A stretch of 16,064 nt of DNA, taken from NCBI GenBank assembly GCA_008086245.1, contig VSIX01000068.1, positions 1 to 16,064 of the forward strand. Reading direction: 5' to 3'. The notes under the pieces were generated by a model that was given only the letters and a program-made list of their open reading frames with translations, was not told where the DNA came from and searched no databases. Below, piece by piece: positions 7,288-14,451 of this stretch. The DNA is from Candidatus Mcinerneyibacterium aminivorans (GTDB taxonomy: Bacteria > Macinerneyibacteriota > Macinerneyibacteria > Macinerneyibacteriales > Macinerneyibacteriaceae). A program made the position numbers and the translations under genes. Position 1 is the stretch's first letter, and each line of letters opens with the position of its first letter.

Positions 7288-7448
7288 ATTATCAACTCCT
7301 TTCTATAATATATTATTGTACTTCTAATATAATTTAACAAGTGGATAAAGAAATTACCTCTGATTTTTGTTATTTGATATGAAAATTATCTTTGACAATT
7401 ACCATATCGAATAATAAATAAAGCAGGGAACTAAGAGATCTTTTTTAA

Positions 7449-7466
7449 TCGTGAAAAATTTCATTA
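7449..7466. promoter_or_regulatory. Candidate Rex operator
   Basis: TCGTGAAAAATTTCATTA matches the Rex consensus TTGTGAA-N4-TTCACAA at 11 of 14 defined positions, with the dyad GTGAAA/TTTCAT intact. It ends 5 bases before the -35 box of the rex-hyd promoter, suggesting autoregulation of rex and NADH control of the hydrogenase. Confidence 0.5.
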
Positions 7467-7471
7467 ATTCC

Positions 7472-7500
7472 TTGACATGCGTTTTAAGATAAGTTATAAA
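7472..7500 (+). promoter_or_regulatory. Main promoter of the rex-hyd operon
   Basis: TTGACA (7472-7477), 17-base spacer, TATAAA (7495-7500): a nearly perfect sigma-A promoter. It implies a leader of about 50 bases before the rex ATG. Another TTGACA at 7392-7397 lacks a good -10 partner. Confidence 0.75.
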
Positions 7501-7514
7501 TTAAATAGATAAGG

Positions 7515-7539
7515 AATTATCGATAAAAAATTATCGATA
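7515..7539. promoter_or_regulatory. Tandem ATCGAT elements in the leader
   Basis: The 11-base word AATTATCGATA occurs twice, 14 bases apart (7515-7525, 7529-7539). Each contains TATCGATA, a palindrome, and the first extends to the 10-base palindrome TTATCGATAA. They lie just downstream of the predicted transcription start, where a bound protein would block elongation or initiation. Which regulator would bind is unknown. Confidence 0.4.
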
Positions 7540-7557
7540 TAAAAAGAAAGGGTTGTT

Positions 7558-8196
7558 ATGGTTGATGAAAATATTGAAAAAGTTTCAATCCCATCATTAA
7601 GAAGATTACCTCTTTATTATCATTACATGAAAATATTAAAGAAAAGAAAAGTAGATTATGTGTCTTCTACAAAAATAGCAGAGAAGATGAATTTGACTCC
7701 GATACAGGTTAGAAAAGATCTTTCAATCACGGGAGTAAAGGGAAGAGCAAGGGTAGGATTCAATATTAAAGATGCTTTAGAGAAAATTGAAGAATTTATG
7801 GGCTGGAAAGATAAGAAAGATGGAATACTGGTAGGATGCGGTGATCTTGGATCAGCTTTACTTGGGTATAATAATTTTAAGAATTACGGGTTTGAGATTG
7901 TAGCCGGGTTTGATGTGGATGAAAAAATAACAGGAACTGAAATTCACGGTAAAAGGATATTTCCAATTGATAGGATGGAAAATCTCTGTAAAAGACTTCA
8001 CATTAAAGTGGGGATAATCTGTGTTCCATCAAAAAGTGCTCAAAAGGTTGCAGAGAGAATGATTGATAGCGGAATCGAAGCTATATGGAATTTTGCACCG
8101 GCTGCTCTGGAAATACCAAATGATATTGCTCTGCATCAGGAGGACATGGCTGCTTCATTAACAATTCTGTTTAAAAAACATAGGAAAAATAGGTAA
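7558..8196 (+). CDS. rex: Redox-sensing transcriptional repressor Rex
   Basis: 212 aa, normal length for Rex. Residues about 10-75 form the winged-helix DNA-binding domain (RRLPLYYHYMKIL, then TPIQVRKDLSITG). Residues about 88-200 form the NAD(H)-binding Rossmann domain, with GCGDLG at 93-98 and acidic FDVD at 118-121. The NFAP signature (178-181) precedes the C-terminal domain-swap helix. Rex binds DNA when NADH/NAD+ is low and lets go when NADH rises, so the operon should be switched on when reductant accumulates. The wing (GVKGRARVGF) differs from the usual GKRGVGY, so its operator preference may be shifted. AAAGGG 5 bases before ATG fixes the start. It is the first gene of the hydrogenase operon, 23 bases ahead of hydC, with a candidate operator upstream. 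Confidence 0.93.
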   Translation: MVDENIEKVSIPSLRRLPLYYHYMKILKKRKVDYVSSTKIAEKMNLTPIQVRKDLSITGVKGRARVGFNIKDALEKIEEFMGWKDKKDGILVGCGDLGSALLGYNNFKNYGFEIVAGFDVDEKITGTEIHGKRIFPIDRMENLCKRLHIKVGIICVPSKSAQKVAERMIDSGIEAIWNFAPAALEIPNDIALHQEDMAASLTILFKKHRKNR

Positions 8197-8219
8197 TAAT
8201 TTAGATATGGAGGTGTTTT

Positions 8220-8726
8220 ATGGCTAAAGAGTCCCTAAAAATGCTACACTTTGAAAAAATTTGTGAAATATTAAACGATTATGATTATCGTCCGGACAAA
8301 TTAATTCCTATATTGAGAGAAATTCAGGAAGAATACAGATATCTTCCAGAAGAAGTAATGACATTTGTTGCTTCCTCTCTTGATATAAGTCCAGCAAGAG
8401 TATTTGGAGTTGCTACTTTTTTTGAACATTTCAAGTTAAGCCCGAGAGGTAAGTATGTTATTAAAATATGTGACGGAACTGCTTGTCACGTAAAAGGGTC
8501 AATGAATCTTTATAACACTATCAAAGAAAAGATAGGGCTTGGGGATGAAGAAGAGACAACCGATGACCTTTTGTTTACCTTAGAAACGGTTTCCTGTCTC
8601 GGAGCATGCGGATTGGCGCCTGTTATGGTTATTAATGATAAGGTTTACGGTCAGCTAACTCCTGAAAAAACAGAGAAAATAATTGAGGATATAATCAAAA
8701 AAGAGAAAGATGGAGAGGAGGAGTAA
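8220..8726 (+). CDS. hydC: NADH-dependent [FeFe]-hydrogenase subunit HydC (NuoE-like)
   Basis: 168 aa. An N-terminal helical segment is followed by a thioredoxin-like [2Fe-2S] domain with ligands C84 and C89 (CDGTAC) and C126 and C130 (CLGAC). This is the NuoE/HydC small subunit of the trimeric HydABC complex, as in Thermotoga maritima. It passes electrons between the flavin subunit HydB and the rest of the complex in the cytoplasm. The strong ribosome site GGAGGTG precedes the ATG. The gene lies 23 bases after rex, and its own 3' end carries the ribosome site of hydB. A complex I role is excluded by the neighbouring [FeFe]-hydrogenase and the absence of other nuo genes. Confidence 0.92.
   Translation: MAKESLKMLHFEKICEILNDYDYRPDKLIPILREIQEEYRYLPEEVMTFVASSLDISPARVFGVATFFEHFKLSPRGKYVIKICDGTACHVKGSMNLYNTIKEKIGLGDEEETTDDLLFTLETVSCLGACGLAPVMVINDKVYGQLTPEKTEKIIEDIIKKEKDGEEE
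8716..8721 (+). promoter_or_regulatory. Ribosome binding site fixing the hydB start
   Basis: AGGAGG lies inside the last codons of hydC, 6 bases before ATG 8728. The in-frame ATG at 8710 has no such site and would put this element inside the coding region. Confidence 0.85.
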
Positions 8727-8727
8727 T

Positions 8728-10623
8728 ATGTGTATAGATTTTGATAAAATTAAAAATGATTTTTCTTCAAAAGAAAAAAATATACAAAAAAGAATAATTA
8801 TCTGTGCTGGAACTGGCTGTGTTGCTAACGGGTCGCTTGAAGTTTATGAGGAGTTTGTAAAAATATTAGAAGATAAAAATATGGATGTTGTTGTTGATTT
8901 GCATAAGGAAAATGATGAAAATAAAAAAGGATATCATGTATCAAAAAGTGGCTGTCAGGGTTTCTGTCAGATGGGACCTCTTGTAGCAATAGAACCGGAA
9001 GGCATTCTTTATGTAAAAATAAAGCCCGAAGATGTAAAAGATATTGTAGAAAAAACAATAAAAAATAATGAGATAATTAATGAATATCTTTATACAGATC
9101 CAAAAACAGAAAAATTTTGTGAAACAAAAGAAGAAATACCGTTTTATAGGGAGCAGAAGAGGTATGTTCTTAAAGAATGTGGAGTTATTGATCCTTCAGA
9201 TATTAAAGAATATATATACAGAGGAGGCTATGAGAGTGCCAAAAAAGTTTATACTGAATACAGTCCAAAAGAAGTATGTGAAGAAATTTCCCGTGCCGGT
9301 TTAAGAGGCCGTGGAGGTGGAGGGTTTCCAACCGGGAAAAAATGGGAATTTACTAGAGTAAAAGAATCAAAGAAAAAATATATTATCTGTAACGGAGATG
9401 AAGGGGATCCCGGAGCATTTATGGATAGAAGCATAATGGAAGGGAACCCCCACAGCGTTATAGAAGGGATGATGATAGCGGCAAAAGCAGTTGGTGCCGA
9501 TAAGGGATATATATATGTAAGAACAGAATATCCACTGGCTGTAAAGAGAATAAAAAAAGCAATAAAAGATGCCGAAGAAATGAATATACTTGGAGATAAT
9601 ATATTTGGTACAGATGAAAGCTACCACCTGGAAGTAATGGAGGGAGCGGGAGCATTCGTCTGCGGCGAGGAAACAGCATTGATGAGTTCTATTGAGGGAA
9701 AAAGAGGTATGCCGATGCCCAAACCTCCATATCCTGCAGATAAAGGACTCTGGGAAAAACCTACAGTTATAAATAATGTTGAAACACTTGCTACGGTACC
9801 ATTGATAATTAGAGATGGTTCTACAGAATTTAAGAAGATAGGAACAGAAAATTCACCCGGGACAAAGGTATTTGCTCTTACAGGCAATGTGCCAAATACG
9901 GGACTTATAGAGGTTCCTTTTGGTACTACTATAAGAGAGATTATATATGATATAGGCGGAGGGGTTTTAAATAAAGACGGAAAAATTGATAATGATTCAT
10001 TTAAAGCAGTACAGATTGGAGGTCCTTCAGGAGGTTGCTTAACAGAGGAAGAACTCGATATAGAAATGGATTTTGATAAGCTCGTGGATATTGGAGCAAT
10101 GGTCGGATCCGGAGGACTTGTTGTTATAGGTAAAAATACCTGCATTGTACAGGTAGCACAGTTTTTTATGCAGTTTACGCAGAATGAATCCTGTGGAAAA
10201 TGTGTCCCATGCAGAGAAGGAACAAAACAGTTACTGGCCCTTCTTAATGAGATTATAGATGGTAAGGGAAATGCAGAAACTCTCGATGAATTAGAAAGAT
10301 TATCCAAAGTGATTACTAATTCTTCCCTGTGCGGACTTGGAAAGACAGCTCCAAGCCCCGTTTTATCTACACTAAAGAACTTCAGGGCAGAATATGAAGC
10401 TCATGTAATCCAGGATAAATGTATTGCGGGAGAATGCGAAGCACTATTAACCCCGGAAATTGATCCGGAAAAATGCCGGGGATGTACCCTATGCTCAAAA
10501 GTGTGTCCTGTAGATGCAATTGAAGGAGAACCAAAAAAAGTACATACAATAGATGAAGAAAAATGTATTAAATGCGGAAGCTGTGCTGAGAAGTGTAATT
10601 TTGAAGCAATCAAGGGGGTGTAA
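8728..10623 (+). CDS. hydB: NADH-dependent [FeFe]-hydrogenase subunit HydB (NuoF-like diaphorase)
   Basis: 631 aa from ATG 8728, one base after the hydC stop. Domains in order: thioredoxin-like [2Fe-2S] (C26, C31, C76, C80); the NuoF core, with the NAD(H)/FMN glycine-rich GRGGGGFPTG (194-203) and NGDEGDPGAF (222-231); an SLBB-type segment; the NuoF [4Fe-4S] site C489, C492, C495 and C535; and two C-terminal ferredoxin [4Fe-4S] sites (C583, C586, C589, C593 and C613, C616, C619, C623). This is the layout of HydB in electron-bifurcating HydABC, where the FMN site handles NADH and the extra ferredoxin clusters help connect to ferredoxin and HydA. Size agrees with the T. maritima subunit (about 626 aa). 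All cluster ligands are present. It is cytoplasmic and cotranscribed with hydC and hydA. Confidence 0.93.
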   Translation: MCIDFDKIKNDFSSKEKNIQKRIIICAGTGCVANGSLEVYEEFVKILEDKNMDVVVDLHKENDENKKGYHVSKSGCQGFCQMGPLVAIEPEGILYVKIKPEDVKDIVEKTIKNNEIINEYLYTDPKTEKFCETKEEIPFYREQKRYVLKECGVIDPSDIKEYIYRGGYESAKKVYTEYSPKEVCEEISRAGLRGRGGGGFPTGKKWEFTRVKESKKKYIICNGDEGDPGAFMDRSIMEGNPHSVIEGMMIAAKAVGADKGYIYVRTEYPLAVKRIKKAIKDAEEMNILGDNIFGTDESYHLEVMEGAGAFVCGEETALMSSIEGKRGMPMPKPPYPADKGLWEKPTVINNVETLATVPLIIRDGSTEFKKIGTENSPGTKVFALTGNVPNTGLIEVPFGTTIREIIYDIGGGVLNKDGKIDNDSFKAVQIGGPSGGCLTEEELDIEMDFDKLVDIGAMVGSGGLVVIGKNTCIVQVAQFFMQFTQNESCGKCVPCREGTKQLLALLNEIIDGKGNAETLDELERLSKVITNSSLCGLGKTAPSPVLSTLKNFRAEYEAHVIQDKCIAGECEALLTPEIDPEKCRGCTLCSKVCPVDAIEGEPKKVHTIDEEKCIKCGSCAEKCNFEAIKGV

Positions 10624-10625
10624 TT

Positions 10626-12617
10626 ATGGAAAATAAAAAATATATTGAAATTGATAATAGAAAAGTAGAAATCGAAGATGAAAGAAATATTCTGGAACTG
10701 GCAAGAAAGGCAAATATTGATATTCCAACATTCTGCTATCACTCGGAGTTAAGTATTTATGGTGCCTGCAGATTGTGTATGGTTGAAATAGAGGGGAGAG
10801 GCTTAACCACCTCCTGTTCTACGAAACCCGAACCCGGCATGAAAATAAAAACAAACACCCGCCAGTTAAGGGAAATTAGAAAAACAATAATAGAATTGAT
10901 ACTTGCAAATCATGATAAGAACTGTCCAACATGTCAGAAAAATCAGAGCTGTAAATTACAGGATCTGGCCAGAAGATTTGATATTGATGAAATCAGCTTT
11001 AAACAGACTGAAAAGGATGAACCGAAGGACGAATCCTCACATGCTTTAATAAGAGATCCAAATAAATGCATACTTTGCGGAGATTGTGTACGAATGTGTA
11101 ATGAAATCCAGGGGATAGGAGCACTGGATTTTGCTTATAGAGGAGCAAAAGTTCAGGTACTGCCTGCATTTGGTCATGATATTTCTGATGTTGACTGTGT
11201 AAATTGCGGTCAGTGTGCAAGAGTCTGTCCTACAGGGGCAATTGTGCCCAAAAAGGAGATTGATGAAGTATGGGAAAAGATTGATGAGGATAAAATGGTC
11301 GTTGCCCAAATTGCTCCGGCAGTTAGAGTATCACTTGGAGAATATTTTGGAAAAGAACCCGGTGAAGTATCTACCGGACAGATAGTATCTGCTCTGAAAA
11401 TGCTTGGGGTGGATAAAGTTTATGATACCTCATTTACTGCTGATTTGACCGTTCTGGAGGAGGGGGCAGAATTTTTAGAAAGACTGGAGACAGATCAAAA
11501 TTTGCCACAGTTTAGCTCCTGCTGTCCGGGATGGGTTAAATTTGCAGAACAGTATTTTCCCGAATTACTTGATAATATTTCAAGCTGTAAATCCCCCCAG
11601 CAGATGTTTGGTTCACTTGCCAAAAAAATTCTGCCGGAGAAAAACAATATTGAAGAAGAAGATTTAAGCGTTATATCTATAATGCCCTGTACCGCAAAAA
11701 AATATGAAGCTAAAAGGGAAGAACTTAAGGATGAAATAGATAATGTTATTACAACTCAGGAACTGGGATTAATGATTGAACAGGCAGGAATAGATTTTAA
11801 CAGTCTTGAACCCGAATCACTTGATATGCCCTTTGGTTTTAAAACAGGTGGAGGTGTTATTTTTGGCAGCTCCGGAGGAGTATCTGAAGCTGTGTTAAGA
11901 TATGTAAGTGAAAAGGTTACCGGAAAGAAAAGCGATTCATATGAATACAGAGAAACAAGAGGAGAAGAAGGAATAAGAGAAGTAACTGTTAATCTAGATG
12001 GTAAAGAAATAAATATGGCTATAGTTTATGGACTGGCAAATGCAAAAAAGGTAGCTAAAGATGTTCTTAATGATAAATGTAAGTATGATTTCATTGAAGT
12101 CATGGCGTGTCCCGGTGGATGTATCGGCGGTGCAGGACAGCCGGTTTCATATGATTTAGAAACTATAAAGAGAAGAGGAGAGTCATTATATCAAATAGAT
12201 AAATCACTACATCTGCATAAACCCCAGGATAATCCTTATATTACAGAATGCTATGATGATGTTCTTGATGAGATTGGAAGCAAAAGAGCACACGAACTTC
12301 TTCATACTAAATATTACAACAAGCAGAGAATCTCAAAAGAAGGACTTGAACTTATAAAGCAGAGCAAGGATAAAAAAATAGAAATTGGAGTATGTGTTGG
12401 AACCAACTGCTATGTAAAGGGTTCCCAGGAACTTCTGAGAAGAATAATGCAGTATATTCAGAAAAAAGGATACTCAGATATTGTTGATGCGCAGGCAACA
12501 TTTTGCTTTGAAAACTGTTCTCAGGCTCCGGTAGTTAGAATTGGAGATGAATTAATAAATGGATGTACCTTTGATAAGGCTATGAATGTTTTAGAAGAGA
12601 AAATTAAAAATATTTAA
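10626..12617 (+). CDS. hydA: NADH-dependent [FeFe]-hydrogenase catalytic subunit HydA
   Basis: 663 aa. Domains: plant-type [2Fe-2S] (C37, C48, C51, C64); His-ligated [4Fe-4S] (H96, C100, C103, C109); two ferredoxin clusters (C148, C151, C154, C158; C191, C194, C197, C201); the H-cluster domain; and a C-terminal thioredoxin-like [2Fe-2S] (C590, C595, C627, C631). H-cluster motifs are complete: SSCCPGW (proton-relay C299, ligand C300), MPCTAK (C355, K358) and MACPGGC (C495, C499). The C-terminal extension marks the trimeric group A3 type known from T. maritima. The complex makes H2 from NADH plus reduced ferredoxin or runs in reverse. Bifurcation is inferred from the family. Maturases hydE, hydF and hydG are not in the window. 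GGGGGTG overlapping the hydB end serves as ribosome site, and the gap to hydB is 2 bases. Confidence 0.94.
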   Translation: MENKKYIEIDNRKVEIEDERNILELARKANIDIPTFCYHSELSIYGACRLCMVEIEGRGLTTSCSTKPEPGMKIKTNTRQLREIRKTIIELILANHDKNCPTCQKNQSCKLQDLARRFDIDEISFKQTEKDEPKDESSHALIRDPNKCILCGDCVRMCNEIQGIGALDFAYRGAKVQVLPAFGHDISDVDCVNCGQCARVCPTGAIVPKKEIDEVWEKIDEDKMVVAQIAPAVRVSLGEYFGKEPGEVSTGQIVSALKMLGVDKVYDTSFTADLTVLEEGAEFLERLETDQNLPQFSSCCPGWVKFAEQYFPELLDNISSCKSPQQMFGSLAKKILPEKNNIEEEDLSVISIMPCTAKKYEAKREELKDEIDNVITTQELGLMIEQAGIDFNSLEPESLDMPFGFKTGGGVIFGSSGGVSEAVLRYVSEKVTGKKSDSYEYRETRGEEGIREVTVNLDGKEINMAIVYGLANAKKVAKDVLNDKCKYDFIEVMACPGGCIGGAGQPVSYDLETIKRRGESLYQIDKSLHLHKPQDNPYITECYDDVLDEIGSKRAHELLHTKYYNKQRISKEGLELIKQSKDKKIEIGVCVGTNCYVKGSQELLRRIMQYIQKKGYSDIVDAQATFCFENCSQAPVVRIGDELINGCTFDKAMNVLEEKIKNI

Positions 12618-12623
12618 CTACTT

Positions 12624-12686
12624 ACCGGGAAGGAATGTTCCTTCTTTCTTTCAATTTGTTCAATATCACCATTTCTTCCCGGTTTT
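12624..12686 (+). promoter_or_regulatory. Alternative-hairpin element between hydA and hydS
   Basis: ACCGGGAAGGAA (12624-12635) can pair with TTTCTTCCCGGT (12672-12683; 12 pairs, one G-T) and is followed by TTT, resembling a weak terminator with a long loop. The left arm also contains GAAGGAA (12629-12635), which pairs locally with TTCCTTC (12638-12644). The two folds exclude each other, so the element may be an attenuator or processing site that lowers expression of the sensor genes relative to hydCBA. Confidence 0.45.
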
Positions 12687-12708
12687 CCCTAAAAAGAGGA
12701 GGGATTAT

Positions 12709-14451
12709 ATGCAAAATAATGATCCGGTAATATTTACAGATAAGGCAAAGTGTGAGGATTGCTACAGGTGTTTGAGAAACTGTCCGGTTAAAGCCATTAA
12801 AATTAAAGATGGTCAGGCATTTGTAGATGAAGATAGATGTATTTTATGCGGAAGATGTATTAATGAATGCCCTCAAAATGCTAAAACGGTTCGTAACGAT
12901 ATAGACAAAATGCTGGAACTTTTAAATTCAGATAACAAGGTAGCAGTATCGGTTGCTCCTTCCTATCAGGGATTGTTCAAAAAATGGAAATCCAAAAGAA
13001 TTGCCTCTGTATTAAGGAGTATAGGCTTTGATTATATTTCAGAAACAATAGTGGCTGCTTCAGAAGTTTCCAGAAAATCAATTGAAAAAAACGAAAATGA
13101 TGTTAATCAGAAGTTTGCAACTGCATGTCCCGTGTTTGTTAACTATATTGAGAAGTATCATCACCATTTTGTTGACTCCATGATTAAGGTTAAATCTCCC
13201 ATGCAGATGCATGGAACTTATCTTAAAAAGAAACTTGGAGAAAATTACAAGGTTGTATTTATAGGTCCATGTATAGGAAAGAAGCAGGAAGCCGAAAATG
13301 AAGAGAAAAAAAGTGTGGATGTAGTTATCACATTTGACGAATTTATTGAATATTTAAAAAATATCAATATAGATTTTTCAAATTATGAAGAAAGCGTTTT
13401 TGATGAAACGGGTCAAAAAAATGCCGTGTATTATCCTTTAACCGGGGGGATGTTTAAGGCAGCAGATATTCAGCCGGATTGCTTTTCAAATCAATATATA
13501 CATGTTAACGGTAAACGGGAAATTGAAGATATTTTAAAAGCGGGGAGTATAAAGAACAGTTTAATTGAACCGCTTTTTTGCAGTCAGGGATGCATTTCAG
13601 GTCCGGGAACTCTAAATTTTGAATCCAGTATTTTTCACAGAAAGACCAGAATGCTTGAATTAATTGAAAATGAGAACAAAAGAGAAGAACAACTTAATTT
13701 TAATCTTCCGGAGAGAGATTACTACAGATATTTTAAAGCCTTCAGTATTGATACAGAAGAAATTCCAGAAGATAAAATTAGGGAGGTTCTTGCAAGAACC
13801 GGAAAAGAGGATGAAAAAAATCAGCTGAACTGCGGTGCATGCGGATATGATACCTGCCGTGAGAAGGCAAAAGCAGTTATAAAGGGATTAGCCGAAGATG
13901 AAATGTGTATTCCTTATATGAGAAGGCTGGCAGAAAAAAGAAGCGATAAGATTATTGAAAAAAGTCCTAACGGTATTGTAATTTTAAATGAAAAGCTTGA
14001 GATTCTGGATATTAATAATTCATTTAAAGAAATGTTTGGATGTTCAAAATCATCGCTCGGGAAACATATTTCAACAATAATAGATCCCGACCCCATGGAA
14101 AAGGTTTTGGTTAGCAAACGGGATGTTTATGAAAAAACCCGAAAATTTGATGATTACAACTTAATATGCTATCAGCTGGTATACTATCTTGAAAATGAAC
14201 ATCAGATTATCGGTGTGTTTATAGATATTACAAGTGAAAAGAAAAACAAAGATAGATTGAAAGAAATTAAATCCAAAGCAATAGATCAGGCTCATGAATT
14301 GCTGGAACATCAGATTGAAGTTGCACAAAAAATGACCAATTATCTGGGGGAAAGTACCGCAAAGGGTGAGAAGCTTGTAAAAAAATTGATTGAAATTACA
14401 AAAAAGGAAAGTGAAAATAAGAGCAGTTTTGAGCTGGAGGACTGGTTATGA
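12709..14451 (+). CDS. hydS: Sensory-type [FeFe]-hydrogenase with PAS domain (HydS-like, group C)
   Basis: 580 aa. Two N-terminal ferredoxin [4Fe-4S] sites (C15, C18, C21, C25; C44, C47, C50, C54) feed a diverged H-cluster domain with TACP (ligand C140), GPCIGKKQE (C188, K191, E194) and CSQGC (C291, C295). A CGACGYDTC Fe-S motif follows (C375, C378, C383, C400), then a PAS domain (about 412-520) and a helical, probably coiled-coil tail. All four H-cluster cysteines are kept. The proton-relay cysteine is replaced by A139, and both active-site Met positions are changed (G186, L289). These changes mark sensory group C hydrogenases, so it probably detects H2 or redox state with little turnover. 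No kinase or DNA-binding domain is present. The output must be through PAS or coiled-coil contact, most likely with the phosphatase whose start overlaps its stop. AGAGGAGGG precedes the ATG. Confidence 0.88.
   Translation: MQNNDPVIFTDKAKCEDCYRCLRNCPVKAIKIKDGQAFVDEDRCILCGRCINECPQNAKTVRNDIDKMLELLNSDNKVAVSVAPSYQGLFKKWKSKRIASVLRSIGFDYISETIVAASEVSRKSIEKNENDVNQKFATACPVFVNYIEKYHHHFVDSMIKVKSPMQMHGTYLKKKLGENYKVVFIGPCIGKKQEAENEEKKSVDVVITFDEFIEYLKNINIDFSNYEESVFDETGQKNAVYYPLTGGMFKAADIQPDCFSNQYIHVNGKREIEDILKAGSIKNSLIEPLFCSQGCISGPGTLNFESSIFHRKTRMLELIENENKREEQLNFNLPERDYYRYFKAFSIDTEEIPEDKIREVLARTGKEDEKNQLNCGACGYDTCREKAKAVIKGLAEDEMCIPYMRRLAEKRSDKIIEKSPNGIVILNEKLEILDINNSFKEMFGCSKSSLGKHISTIIDPDPMEKVLVSKRDVYEKTRKFDDYNLICYQLVYYLENEHQIIGVFIDITSEKKNKDRLKEIKSKAIDQAHELLEHQIEVAQKMTNYLGESTAKGEKLVKKLIEITKKESENKSSFELEDWL

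Noticed and set aside
8710-8727. Upstream start for hydB adding six residues
   Set aside because: The AGGAGG site at 8716-8721 fits ATG 8728 and would lie inside the longer version.
9621-10307. 228-codon open frame antisense to hydB
   Set aside because: It lies opposite a fully motif-supported hydB, has low-complexity Ser/Pro/Ile-rich content and no ribosome site. It is a shadow of codon use on the other strand.
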